Assembly: GCA_030844895.1 (NCBI GenBank)
Contig: CM061232.1
Location: 83,470,555-83,534,554, forward strand
From: Ambrosia x helenae
Lineage: Eukaryota > Streptophyta > Magnoliopsida > Asterales > Asteraceae
Direction of reading: 5' to 3'
DNA: 64,000 nucleotides
Positions within the stretch are counted from its first letter, which is position 1; each line of letters begins with the position of its first letter. Positions 24,713 to 35,426 of this stretch are shown here, piece by piece. Both the position numbers and the translations under genes were made by a program. The notes under the pieces were generated by a model, which saw only the letters and a program-made list of their open reading frames with translations, had not been told where the DNA came from and ran no database searches.

Positions 24713-24754
24713 CTTAACCTGTAAACGTTTAAACACGAAAAGTTTTAAAACAGA

Positions 24755-25055
24755 ATACTCTTTCGCACTATCGGACGGGCGAATGAGAAAAATCCTTCTC
24801 CTTCGACCGTTTGTAAGGGTACGAATGTGGACTGATATCACACAAACTCTTTCGACCGTTTACTTCTCTCGTTCGACTGTTTTCCCTCTCCTTCGACCGT
24901 TCGATCAGTCGAATGTAACACTGACGGGCGAATGAACACAAATAAGCAATGAAAGTCTTCGTTCGACCACTAAAACACCACCTTCGACCACAAACTCTCT
25001 CTTTCGACCAAAGAAATCACACTTTCGACCAAACTCTCTAGGTTCGACCCCTGGT
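24755..25055 (-). repeat. Leader motif array of copia B (TTCGACC-type)
   Basis: More than a dozen copies of TTCGACC, TTCGACT, GGGCGAATG and ACGAATG occur in about 300 bases between the PBS and gag. The spacing is irregular, about 15-30 bases, and both orientations are present. This stretch is non-coding. Confidence 0.85.
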
Positions 25056-25325
25056 AATTCAAAAACGGTTATTCTTTGAAAATCAGTTAATTTTGATCAT
25101 GTTTATCAAATTTTGATGGATTTTGATGATCTAAATCAGGTTTTGGATCGGAATTGATTTGGAACAAGTTTATCAAAGAGAATTATCAATTTTAACCATG
25201 AAAACAAGTTGTAATCAATCAAAAACTCATCATATCAGTTTGTTCAATGAAAACAGAAACTTTTTGACCAAAATTGGGTCCAAATCAACTGAGAAACTAT
25301 CAATTTGTGGTTGTTTGATCTGGAA

Positions 25326-25340
25326 TGGCTCTGATACCAC
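25326..25340 (-). other. Primer-binding site of copia B
   Basis: On the minus strand GTGGTATCAGAGCCA lies two bases inside the 5' LTR. It matches the usual initiator methionine tRNA primer site of plant LTR elements. Confidence 0.9.
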
Positions 25341-25342
25341 TT

Positions 25343-25853
25343 TGTATGAGATGTATGGATCGTATAAACAACAAAGAATGATCAAACAAGTTTGCTTTAG
25401 GTGCGGAATCCCTAAAACAATCACAAAATAATAGTCAAACAGATCAAAACACGTAAATCATCATTTCAAAGCTTTTTCATTAATTAGAAACTCAATTACA
25501 CGTTTACAGATTGAAACAAACAGGGTAAGAACGTGAATTAAGCTAAATAAACTTCTAGAGAGAGTATCAGAAAGTGGAGGGAATAATGACTCAAAGTTAC
25601 ATTCAAAAAATCAGCTTGACTATTTATAGACTGCACATTCACCCAAATAGTTCGTGCGAATGTGCAGGTTCGACCAAACCAACTGGTCGAACCAAGCCAT
25701 ACATAAAAGCTATTCTACATTCGTCCAAAATCCACTCCTTCGCACCTTTTGATTCTCCTTCGACCAAACAGTTTTCTTCCTTCGCACCTTCGACATTTCA
25801 CAAAACAAGTTTATTGAACAATCCGAAGCACTAGTCGCACAACTGCATCTACA
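25343..25853 (-). repeat. 5' LTR of copia B
   Basis: This is the partner of 10927-11439, about 1 percent different by eye. The TATA box (25628-25621, minus strand) and the GGTTCGACC hairpin (25667-25675 with 25685-25693) are kept; the second hairpin has one mismatch here. Confidence 0.95.
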
Positions 25854-27184
25854 GAAGCTGGTTTAATCATTAAGAACAAGGCAAGACTGGTGGTAGAAGG
25901 TTATTCTCAAGAAGAAGAAATTGACTATGATGAAACCTTTGCTCCAGTTGCAAGGCTTGAAGCCATCAGGTTATTTTTGGCTTATGCAATTTCCAACAAA
26001 ATTAAAGTTTTTCAAATGGATGTAAATAGTGCATTTTATATGGAAAAATAAAAGATAAAGTGTATGTTTGTCAGCCACCTGGGTTTGAGGATCCTTCTCA
26101 TCCTGATTGGGTGTACAAACTTGACAAAACTCTTTATGGGCTAAAACAAGCTCCCAGAGCTTGGTATGACACACTTTCCACCCTTTTACTCAAAAATCAC
26201 TTCACAAGAGGCTCCATTGATAAATCACTTTTCATAAAGCATGTTGGAAATCACATCCTACTTTTTCAAATTTATGTTGATGATATTATTTTTGGTTCAA
26301 CCAATTCAAAACTGTGTGATGAATTTAAGAAACTCTTACAATCAAGATTTGAGATGAGTACCATGGGAAAACTGCAGTACTTTTTAGGACTGCAGATCAA
26401 ACAAACAACAAGTGGAACTATTATACATCAATCAAAATATGTTAAAGAATTATTGAACAAATTTTCTTTAAAAGACTGTAAATCAGCTTCCACTCCCATG
26501 AGTCCAACCACACAAGTTGAACCACATGATCAAGGAAAACAGATTGATCAAACCATGTATAGATGTATGATAGGTTCCCTACTTTATTTAACTGCATCTA
26601 GACCGGATATTATGTTCTCAACTTGTGTCTGTGCTAGATATCAATCAGCTCCAAGGGAATCACACCTAATTGCACTCAAAAGAATTTTCAGATATCTGAA
26701 AGGAACTCTTACACTTGAAATTTGGTATCCTGCTTCTAGCAATACCAAATTAACAGCTTTTTCAGATAGTGACTATGCAGGGTGTAAAATGTCAAGAAAA
26801 TCGACATCTGGTGGTTGCCAATTCTTAGGAAACTGCCTGGTGTCCTGGCAATCAAAGAAGCAAACATCTATGGCAACTTCAACTGCTGAAGCAGAGTACA
26901 TTGCAGCTGTAAGTTGTACATCATAGATTCAATGGCTTCAGTATCAACTACTTGATTATGGAATCAAAGAAACCTAGACCCCATTGCTTGTAGATAGTAA
27001 ATCTGCCATTAGCATAATTAAAAACCCTGTTCAATTTTCAAAGACAAAACACATAGAAATCAGATATCATTTCATCAGGGATTGCTATGAAAAAGGCAAG
27101 ATTGAGGTGAAACATGAGACAACAGCTAATCAAATAGCTGATATATTCACCAAACCCTTGACACATCAACATTTTAGAGGTTAG
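25854..27184 (+). pseudogene. pol: Copia A pol, second part: RT and RNase H
   Basis: It continues the RT frame broken at 10926. RT motifs Lys-Ala-Arg-Leu-Val-Val and Ala-Pro-Val-Ala-Arg are present, with the Tyr-Val-Asp-Asp active site at 26273-26284, then Leu-Gly-Leu-Gln-Ile. RNase H follows with Ser-Asp-Ser-Asp-Tyr (about 26764) and Glu-Ala-Glu-Tyr, ending in Phe-Thr-Lys-Pro-Leu near 27165. Stops and a frame break occur near 26048 and 26924-26975. The protein tail at 27182 is followed by the intergenic region that leads to the third ORF. Confidence 0.9.
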
Positions 27185-27404
27185 TATCCATGCTTGGGAT
27201 GCTAAATTTGGAGTAAGTACTGTAAGTGTTTTTCATTTTCCTGCACATATTTTGCTTTCACTTACATTGTTACTAATTTGTCACAAACCTCTGATGACTA
27301 AAAAGAGAGAAACTTTTGATGTACAAAAACATTGGAATGGGGATATTTTCAGAAAAATGACTAACTTCTGATAAAATAATCTTCAAAAATTATAAAATTT
27401 GTTT

Positions 27405-27560
27405 ATAAATTGTTCTCATCAGTTTTTAACAAACTACTGAAGAGAAAATGGGAACTACTGATGAATAATATGCTTCATCAGCAGTTTTGCCAATAAGGGT
27501 AAATCAGACATTTCCCATTTCAGATGTTTAACCTAGGGTGGTTATAAACTTCTTATAAAC
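27405..27560 (+). promoter_or_regulatory. Candidate internal promoter of copia A third ORF
   Basis: A cluster of CATCAGTTTTT, AACTACTGAAGA, AACTACTGATGAA and TTCATCAGCAGTT (27415-27488) includes an inverted pair with a single mismatch. It is followed by two TATA-like TTATAAAC copies (27542-27549 and 27553-27560). Removing the solo LTR, the ATG of the third ORF lies about 110 bases further on, after a C/A-rich leader. The same CATCAGTAGTT-type motif forms the hairpin in the A LTR at 31801-31826. Confidence 0.5.
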
Positions 27561-27603
27561 ACCTTTTCTCACACTTATCCATTCAAAAAGCAAAAATTCC
27601 CTC

Positions 27604-28277
27604 TGTTAGGATCTGAGTTTGATTTGTTTTGATTGTTTAGTAAATGAAAAATGAAAGAAGTTAATGTAAAAATGGAAAGTGGAGCGGAATAATAAACTAT
27701 GAATCAAAACAAAGAGAATAATTGTTTTCGAATCGAATGCTTCTCATATATCAAATGATTACACAACGATTACACAAGTACTCCCCCTCAGCCTAATCAC
27801 TAAATGATTGTTTGTTTGAGAGAATGTTTTGAGTGATAAATAGAATAGTACATGCACTGTTCTATTTATAGACAAACTAAACCACTGATGACCTATGACT
27901 GACGTCACCTAAGACAGTGACATCTAACAGAATAATAACAACATAAATCATCTGATCTAAACAAACACTGTTACATTGGAAACCTCTGATATCTAAACAT
28001 CTGATATGTAAACCTCTGATAGCTTGAATCATCTTTGGAGCCTAAGTACTGTTGGCTCCAACAGACCTTGTGTCTTCAGTAATTTGGCTCAGCAGTTATT
28101 TCTTCATCAGTCCTTTGTGATCAGCAGTTGTTTAGTAGATGTTGGGGTACAGCAGTTGTTAGAGTCAACAGTCTTTTGGGAGAAGTATGTTGTAAACACT
28201 GATTTTAATCTGGATCATATATAGTATATTTTGGCTTTTCAAATCATCTGTTCTTCTCCAGGTCAGCAGACCCAACA
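27604..28277 (-). repeat. Solo LTR (674 bp) of an unidentified copia-like family
   Basis: It starts TGTTAGGATC and ends GACCCAACA, flanked by the perfect duplication CCCTC (27599-27603 and 28278-28282). No internal region is present, so it is a product of LTR-LTR recombination. TATAAATA is on the minus strand (near 27870), which suggests a minus orientation. Upstream of that box in transcription order are a TGACGTCA bZIP-type palindrome (near 27900), three about 15-base repeats of AAACCTCTGATA type (27978-28022) and several CAGCAGTT copies. Confidence 0.85.
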
Positions 28278-28350
28278 CCCTCTTACTCTCTCAACACACT
28301 CACAAACCCTCCCCTGCAACATCAAAAACACTATTCGATCCACAAACACC

Positions 28351-31300
28351 ATGGCTCTCGTACTGAAACAGGGACACAATCAAAGAGGCTACTTCGTGAA
28401 GGATCCAGCCTGGTCTCAATATGACGAAATCATTGATTTAGTCGTCAAATCCTAGTTCTACACAGCTTTCACCATTGATCCTCTAATTCACATTCAAACT
28501 CTAAATGAGTTCTGGGCAAACGCCGAGGCGGTGACTATGAACAATAAGGTGATTTCCCTCAAATCAACCATCCAAAGGAAAGTTATGGCGATCACCCAGC
28601 TAATTTGGGAATAAGACTTGGTCTAGATGATCCTGATGCACCAGAAAATATTCCCAATGCATCACCAAAATGATAAAAAGAATTTTTTTGTTGTACCCAA
28701 TATTTGTTAGCAATGCATAATAAAAGAACTTGGTGATGGGATACTTATGGGTTAGGCTGCAAAGTTAAATCCTTTGACCTCACAAGTATTCTCTAGGCAC
28801 AATAAACCGGCACTTTTGCCAGAAGATGACCAAGGGGAACAAGACACAGTCCCCAAGGAACAAACATCTTCAAAACCTTCTTCTAAAAAGCCTAAACAAC
28901 CAAAACAGCAAAAATCTAAACCCTCCAACCCTAAAAGAAAAGTTATTCAGGAGGTTGAGATGTCTGAACTAGCTCATGTGCAATCTGTACTTCAAGAAGG
29001 TGTGCCTGAAACATCCTCTCAGTCTCATCCATCTCACACCCCTCAAAGAGCTCCCATCACCATATTGTTTAGAAGGAAGAAACTCAAAAAGACCATAACT
29101 ACTGACTCTTCCTTTGAAACTACTAAACCTACTGAACCTTTACCAATAACTACTGAACCTAAAATCTCACATCAAACAGTAGAAATAGCTCAAATTCTCT
29201 CTGGGTTGAAAGAAAACTTCCCATATGAGAATGTCAATCCCCAATAACCACATAAAACTAGGGATACAACCTTAGAAACAGACATGGATGGGGATGTTAT
29301 CAGCCCTATCCCAAGAGATGAGGATGAACCAAGGTGTCTAAGCCCAAACTTAAACACTTTAGGTACATTTGAGGCTGCTACTACTCTCATACCACCTAGT
29401 GGTGGATTAGAGGACAGTGGTACCATAGCTAAGACCTCAAATGTGGCAACTACTGATGAAGGCTTTATGCCTGAAGTAGGAAAACCTCAGTACCAAAAAA
29501 AGAGGTTCATGAGACTACTAGGTTGAGCCTAGCTCATGGTTTAACTGATGATATACTCATTGAGGATGTCACCAGGGATTCAGATGATTCCATTAGTTTG
29601 GATGATGTTTCAAACCCTCCACAACATGAATTGACGGCTCATTATGAAGGTCCTGCATCTGATGTATCTAAGCTCAAAGATCTAGTCACAAAGAATCAGG
29701 TTAAAGACCACTTGAACCCTAATTGCCCTAAAGTGGAATCTTCAGTTCACACTGAGGATCACCCAAAAATACCCCCTCCACAGCAAAAGCCTACCTAATT
29801 CATTGGGTCATCTAGCATAGACTTGAACTACCTATGCAGCCTAGCTAGTCCCCTATACCAGATGGTACATCAACTAATTTCCCAACATCTCAAAGACTTT
29901 ACAACTGCTATGGAGTTGAAGAACAAAACTCAACTTGAGATGATCAATAATGCCATAGACCACAAACATGGTGAGTTGTTAAGAAAGATGGAAGATAACA
30001 GAAGACAACTTGCTCATCTATCTGGTGTAACACCTCCACCTCCTTGGTTTCCAGAAGTGGATGAAGCCAAAAAGGGGGAGATGTCTAAGGAACCAAAGGT
30101 TGTGTAACTTGAAGCCAACAAAAAGGCCAGAGAAGCACAACATCTCAAGGATGCCCAAAAACAAACAGTCATGACAAGACAGGAAATAGCCTTGAAAGAA
30201 AGGCATGACTGGCAAGAAAAAGAAGAAAGACTCCTTAGAGAAGCAGCTGAAAAGAAATCCTAAGGCACAATTGAAGAAACTGCTGAAGGCCATGAAAGAA
30301 GTACTGAAGACAATCCTTCAGTAGTTGAAACTCAGGTCAACCCTTCAGTAGTTGAAACTTCCAAGACTGAAACAAAGCAACCTTCTAAGGCAACTGAACC
30401 TACTGAAGCTAATATTCCAAAGCCTGCACCTACTCAAACAACTGTTTTAAGCCCTACTCCCGTATCAATTTCTGAAGAACTTATGGAGAAGAGTTTAAAG
30501 ACAGCAAAGAAGAAGGCAATGGAATATGAGATCTGGAACAGCCGAGAAGCAAGGGATGACTTAAGCTACAATGAAAAATAAACAAGGTATGAAGAGTAGT
30601 TGAGTGAGTTGGAAGAACAAGAAAGAGTTGCTGAAGAAGACAAGAGACAGCAGCTGATGACCTTCATCAGCAAAAACAGCAAAACAAAGAAGCATTCACT
30701 CAAAGGGCTCTCATTTGAAGAACTAACCCATAGAGCTCAGCTTCTGAGAAAGATAGAAAGACAAAGAGAGCTGAGATCATACAAGAATTGGTAGCCAATG
30801 GATATGGTTCAAAGAATTCAGTGTCCAAATGGAGAGAAGATACATTATATGACACTTATAAGAAATTCAAGGCTGATGGAGCTGCAAATCCAGAGAAGTT
30901 TAAAACTTTTGAAGTTTCACAAACTTCAATAGTTAAAACTTCTGGCATCAAACAATCATCATCAAAGCCTGCTACCAAGGAGAATCCAGAGGAGACCATC
31001 AAAACAGATTTCAAGATGGTATTGCTTGAAGGCAACACCATTGTACAAGGAGATTTTATGGTTGAAGAAAAACATCTTCTTACACAATTTAGGGATCCTT
31101 CTACATTTGCTTACCAACTACAACAAACCATAACTGATAAGAAACACACTAAGGTAATTATTGAACATCATCTCCCAACTTTTAGTAATATACCTGATGT
31201 TGTGAACACTGAAGAAAGGAGGGAATCCCACCTGAGGGTCACTAAAATAGAAGATATTCCACGATCAAGAACAAACCAGAAGACTAGCATGGTCCTTTAT

Positions 31301-31492
31301 ACTTTAAACTTTGACAAATCTAAAGTGAACATAGTGAAATGGTCATTCACTGATTCAAACTCAATGATGGTCACAAGAAGAGATCGTTCAAGCAAGGTAT
31401 TCAGATCCATAGATGAAGTGAAGAATCTATCTACAAAAGACCTGCTCACCATTCAGCATCTTGAACCTCAACAAGGATCTCTTACAGAATAA
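28351..31492 (+). pseudogene. Copia A third ORF, decayed
   Basis: ATG at 28351 opens a frame that is soon broken by a stop (28453) but can be followed to 31492 through several frames. The N-terminal part has Asn-Glu-Phe-Trp-Ala-Asn-Ala (about 28505) preceded by a Phe...Ile-Asp-Pro-Leu-Ile stretch, comparable with the copia B third ORF (Ala-Thr-Pro-Thr-Ile-Ile, then Gln-Glu-Phe-Trp). Next come a Lys/Pro/Ser-rich linker (28850-29250), an acidic part, a Lys/Glu-rich probable coiled coil (about 29880-30260 and 30480-30790), and a C-terminal domain (30788-31492) with Val-Lys-Trp near 31335. It has the same layout as in B, with no membrane segments seen. Function unknown. Confidence 0.65.
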
Positions 31493-31598
31493 CAAGTACA
31501 TCAACTCATGACTTCCTTGATCAGAGAAATATGGAAGATCCTTGATGGCAGAAAGAAAAAAATAAAGGATTAGATAAGTTTTTGGCTTCGTCAATCCA

Positions 31599-31607
31599 AG
31601 GGGAGAT
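31599..31607 (+). other. Polypurine tract of copia A
   Basis: AGGGGAGAT directly precedes the LTR start TGTAAGGAC. Confidence 0.7.
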
Positions 31608-32188
31608 TGTAAGGACAAAGAGGATTGACGAAACCACTTTTGGATACCTTAGTCAAATTCATGTTTCTGCGAATAATTCTAAGTATAGAAAATGCTGAAG
31701 AAGAAGACTGAAAGTACTGAAGAAGAAGATATCAAGTGCTGAAGAGTAATGATCAGAAGTTCTGAAGACCAACCAAACAAGTCTCTGAAGAACTGCTGAA
31801 GACAAACTACTCATCAGTAGTTTGTCACTCATCATATGTTTGATAGAAGATTCTAACCGACTTAATACTTCAGTAGTTTAGTTTAATATTAGTATTGTTA
31901 AAGTCTTTGTACAAGTACCAATGCTACAGCCTGTTGTGGTATTTGTACATATTATATTGCTTCAATACTTCTCATGTACGTTTACTTTTGGTCTATAAAT
32001 AGATGAGTTCATCCCAATATTTTAGACAATTCATTTATAGTTATAATTTCCGTATATCTGAAAATCATTTGAAGCATTTACTGTTCTATTCATTAACTGT
32101 CTTAGATTCTCATTTACTGCTTAGTTCATAACTCAAGGGGGAGTAATAACTCCTGTTTAAAGTGAAGCTTTAACTTGAACACTTTACA
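31608..32188 (+). repeat. 3' LTR of copia A (end uncertain)
   Basis: The start TGTAAGGAC follows the PPT. The TATA box TCTATAAATAG lies near 31993-32003. Upstream are seven or so CTGAAG/CTTCAG motifs (31690-31880) and a perfect 11 bp hairpin GACAAACTACT/AGTAGTTTGTC with a 4-base loop (31801-31826). The right end is placed at ACTTTACA (32188) only because it ends in ACA; there is no partner LTR in the window to confirm it. Confidence 0.55.
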
Positions 32189-32599
32189 TTTATTCCACTG
32201 TGAAAATTACTTTGATAGTTAACAAAAACAAGTGTTCATGATAAGAATCTATTCATAAACAAGAGACTGGTCCAATAATACCCGGTCCTAAACTCAGACA
32301 TAAATACGCATACCATCTGATCTACATCTTATTTAGTGAATTCTTTGCTTTCGATTTATACTTAAATACATAACTCTTTGTTCATCTTCCCCATTTCAAA
32401 CCATAGAAACCCTGACTTTTTTCTATCTATTTTTATTTTAGTTTTATGTTATTGCTGTTTGGAAAAATTGTTTCTAGTGTTGAACAAGGTCATGTTGAAA
32501 GGCACCAAGTTAGCAGTTAACACTACCAAGTTCAGAAGGGATGGCAAACCATTTAAAGGCCATTGGAGTTGATACAACCTTACATCAACCACCAAACAT
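32189..32599. other. No recognisable feature
   Basis: AT-rich sequence between the presumed copia A end and the LINE. It may include the true LTR end and the LINE 5' region. I see no gene. Confidence 0.4.
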
Positions 32600-33472
32600 A
32601 AGTCAGGTAGGAACCAAACAAGAAGGAAGACACGAAGGTCGGAGTTGGGGGGAACTCATTCAAAGACGTTCTGACGGGCATGGTGAAAACTTTTGATTCC
32701 CCGATAGCACTTTCAAATCAGTTAAAAACTGGTCCAAAAGCTCTCTCCTTGTGGAAGCAAAGGTATTAACATCCTCTACAAGCTAACGGAAATCATGAAG
32801 AATGTGTCAACTTTCTTGACCGTATTGAGATATATGGGAGGATTAAATTTCAACTTGACCTTCAATCTCTCACCAGAAACATTGTGATGATTTCCTAGGC
32901 CAATACCAAACGAAGCACTCAAAATGGTTCTCCAAGGTCAAACATTGGTTGGGTTCAGAACTACCCGTGGACAGAATCGCCTGGATATGTATTGATGGTG
33001 TTCCTCTGCAAGCTCGGGATAAGAGCGTCTTCAATAGTATTGGCAACCTGTCATATGAACTCATTGGAGTTCTAGTCCACTCCGGCGACGAGATTAATGA
33101 TGTGGTGAACATTAATTTGAACGGTACATATTACCGAGTCTGGGTTTTGGAAGTTGCCTGACTTTCTTATGGCATGACAGAGTCTACCAATGTGTGGCTA
33201 CGTTATGGTGTACACTCAAACAACGAACCCCTTTGTGATGGTAGTCAGGGCGCCAAAACTAGTCAACCGTTATACACATAGTTCAACATGCTGGTGGTGG
33301 AAGTTGAAAAGTCCGGATGTGAGCAGCATGGGGAGGGTGAGTCCAATGGTCAATCTGTCTCGGTCAACATGGAGCCTTATAAGGCTAATGGGTATGGGGA
33401 TAACCCAAATGGATTGTCCTCCATGCCACATCATCCTAGTGGGGACCAAGGGTGTGGAGACAACCCTCCCCC

Positions 33473-33551
<79 letters not shown>

Positions 33552-35050
33552 TAAACAAACATAGACACACAACACACACACATCAACACACAAAAACCAA
33601 CCGTCCCCCTACAGCACCACCATCACCATCACCATCACCGTCAGCATCTTCCCCAACCATCACCGACCACCACCTCAACAACAATCACCGCTACCGTGGG
33701 TAGTTCATCGAAACAGAGTGGGAGGAGTTGAGAAAAGGAGTGGTGATGGTGGGTTTTTAGATAAGAGAGAGAGAGAGAGGGGGGAGGGGGAATAATAAAA
33801 AAAACCTATCGATGCCTTTCCTAATCATCCTATCCGGGATGTTAGGGACGATGACGGTCCAAAGGGGGCGGTGTTCCCATCCTAGACGAAGCAAAACGGG
33901 GCAGGGGACGGTCCCCATACTCACTAGTCTAAAAAACCAGTTAATACAGTGATCACTAAACAAATCCAAACACAATCGTAGTGTCTAGTGGTATACATTG
34001 TCAGGGGAATGTTACACCGAAATGCACATTCACAATTAGTGGGTCCCATGGGATGAATCTGATAATGGGCCTTCCGCGAGTCCAAGACAACTTTCAGAAA
34101 AGAGCCAGACTTTCAGAGCCCAATAAAGTGGAAGATAACACTGTACCTAACCAAAACAACACCCCCTTTGATTGCCCTCTTCCCAGCTACCATTCTTATC
34201 TAGCTAATCCTCAAGCGACGCTAAATCTAGCTATCACAACTGAAATCTCAATCGGTGTCTCAAGTGGCTTATTAGTGGGAATTGGGTGACATAGTTTCTG
34301 AGGAAATTGGAGAACAACACGTCAACGAGTTACACGCTTAAATACTAGTTGCAGGTCAAAACTCAGATGGGGAACTTCAGACGGAGATTAGTGCCACAAT
34401 TGAAATTGGGTCTTATGTTGGGATGAATGTTGAAACAATACCAGCCACTTTCTTTCAATGGTATAGGGAGATAGAGACAACCAGGTTGGCAATGCTCGCA
34501 AGGCTGAGTGGGTAAAAGAAATCAAGAGAGATCACGGTATTAATTTCAATGAGTTACAAGAAACTATGTATGCAAACGGCTCAAAATTAGGTTCTCCAGT
34601 CTTTGGGGGAACTCACGTATAGAAATAGAGTGAATATAACTTGGATGGGAGACCTAAGGGTATCGCGTGTGCCTATGATCCGACCACTTTTTCTAAATCA
34701 GACGTTGGCAAACATCAACACTTCTTCCTCCTAAATGGCTCGATTAGAGGCATTGATGAACCATTCCATGTGCTAAACATGTATGCTTCGCAAAACACTA
34801 TGCAACAAAGGGCTCTGAAAGCTTGCTGGTGGATTTGGAGACTGTGGAACGAAGCAAAATTTGAAGGTAGAAGAGTTGATATAACAAGACTACTAGCAGA
34901 TATCAAGCCCATCGGGTTCATATGGATTAAAAACCGAGCAAAAATGCAGTCCCTAGAGTGGTCCGATTGGCGTAGTTGTAATTTTATGAAGCCTTGTATA
35001 TTTCTAGCTTCTCGTTAGTGTTTTAATAAATTTAGCCGTTCAAAAAAAAA
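32600..35050 (+). pseudogene. LINE (L1-type) retrotransposon, decayed and internally deleted
   Basis: ORF1 remnants (about 32620-33170) include Asp-Arg-Ile-Ala-Trp-Ile-Cys-Ile-Asp-Gly-Val-Pro-Leu and Phe-Asn-Ser-Ile-Gly, then Val-Trp-Val-Leu-Glu-Val, the pattern of the DUF4283-like RNA-binding region of plant LINE ORF1. Linker pieces continue to about 34550. The frame 34641-35018 begins like the N-terminal endonuclease (Phe-His-Val-Leu-Asn-Met-Tyr-Ala-Ser) but jumps after about 55 residues to the extreme C-terminal tail (Trp-Trp-Ile-Trp-Arg-Leu-Trp-Asn-Glu, Phe-Ile-Trp-Ile-Lys-Asn-Arg). The catalytic endonuclease core and the reverse transcriptase are missing. A run of ten A at 35041-35050 looks like the 3' tail. 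Dead copy. Confidence 0.75.
33473..33552. repeat. Self-complementary microsatellite (ATT)n(ATA)n
   Basis: About 14 TTA-type units switch to about 13 TAA-type units in the middle, so the whole tract is one inverted repeat. It lies inside the LINE remnant. Confidence 0.9.
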
Positions 35051-35371
35051 ATTAAGTATACAACCGCTTTTGCTATTTTATTGTTTCAAAATGATACGTT
35101 TTTTCTTCTTTAAAAAATTACTAACCAATAAAAGCTTTGTTTGTTCCTTCTTTTTAGATGAATCCCAAGACTTGTTTGAATAAAGATAATGTCTTCCCAA
35201 CACTCTAAAGCCTTGAGCTCAAAATCCTAATCCAAAATGATGTGATAGTGTTTTACAAAAGAAAATAAACCCTTTTAACATGTTGTAAATGCTTTACATA
35301 CCCCCAGCCCCCAAAAAACAAAAGAACTAGCGGTTGATCTCTTGTTTCCTTCACCAACATACCCACATGGC

Positions 35372-35392
35372 CATCTCTCTCTCTCTCTCTCT

Positions 35393-35426
<34 letters not shown>

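Larger units (their letters stand above)
10927..25853 (-). mobile_element. Copia B: complete nested Ty1/copia (SIRE-like) element, 14.9 kb
   Basis: LTRs at 10927-11439 and 25343-25853 are flanked by the 5-base duplication GAAGC (10922-10926 and 25854-25858). The primer-binding site and polypurine tract show it lies on the minus strand. Order on that strand: LTR, PBS, leader with motif array, gag, linker with second zinc knuckle, protease, integrase, RT, RNase H, 1.4 kb non-coding DNA, internal promoter candidate, third ORF, PPT, LTR. I count about six substitutions and one two-base indel between the LTRs by eye, so the insertion is fairly recent, although gag-pol carries several stops. At nearly 15 kb it is large for a copia element, mostly because of the third ORF and its upstream region. 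Confidence 0.95.
7400..32188 (+). mobile_element. Copia A: Ty1/copia retrotransposon with third ORF, interrupted three times
   Basis: Parts at 7400-10926, 25854-27603 and 28278-32188 read in order as gag zinc knuckle, gag/linker, protease, integrase, RT, RNase H, third ORF, PPT and 3' LTR. Removing copia B and one copy of its GAAGC duplication restores the RT frame exactly across 10926/25859. Removing the solo LTR and one CCCTC copy restores the leader of the third ORF. The 5' LTR and start of gag are not in the window, because Tekay 1 sits at 7399. All ORFs are broken. The lineage looks Tork/SIRE-like; exact placement would need a tree. Confidence 0.8.

Noticed and set aside
28024..28224. 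66-codon ORF
   Set aside because: Lies within the solo LTR; no coding character.
33270..33703. Poly-Asn, poly-Ile and poly-Tyr ORFs
   Set aside because: Translations of the TTA/TAA microsatellite.
33440..33930. Possible transposon with GGGGACC/GGTCCCC ends inside the LINE
   Set aside because: Only seven bases of the ends match and no target duplication fits.
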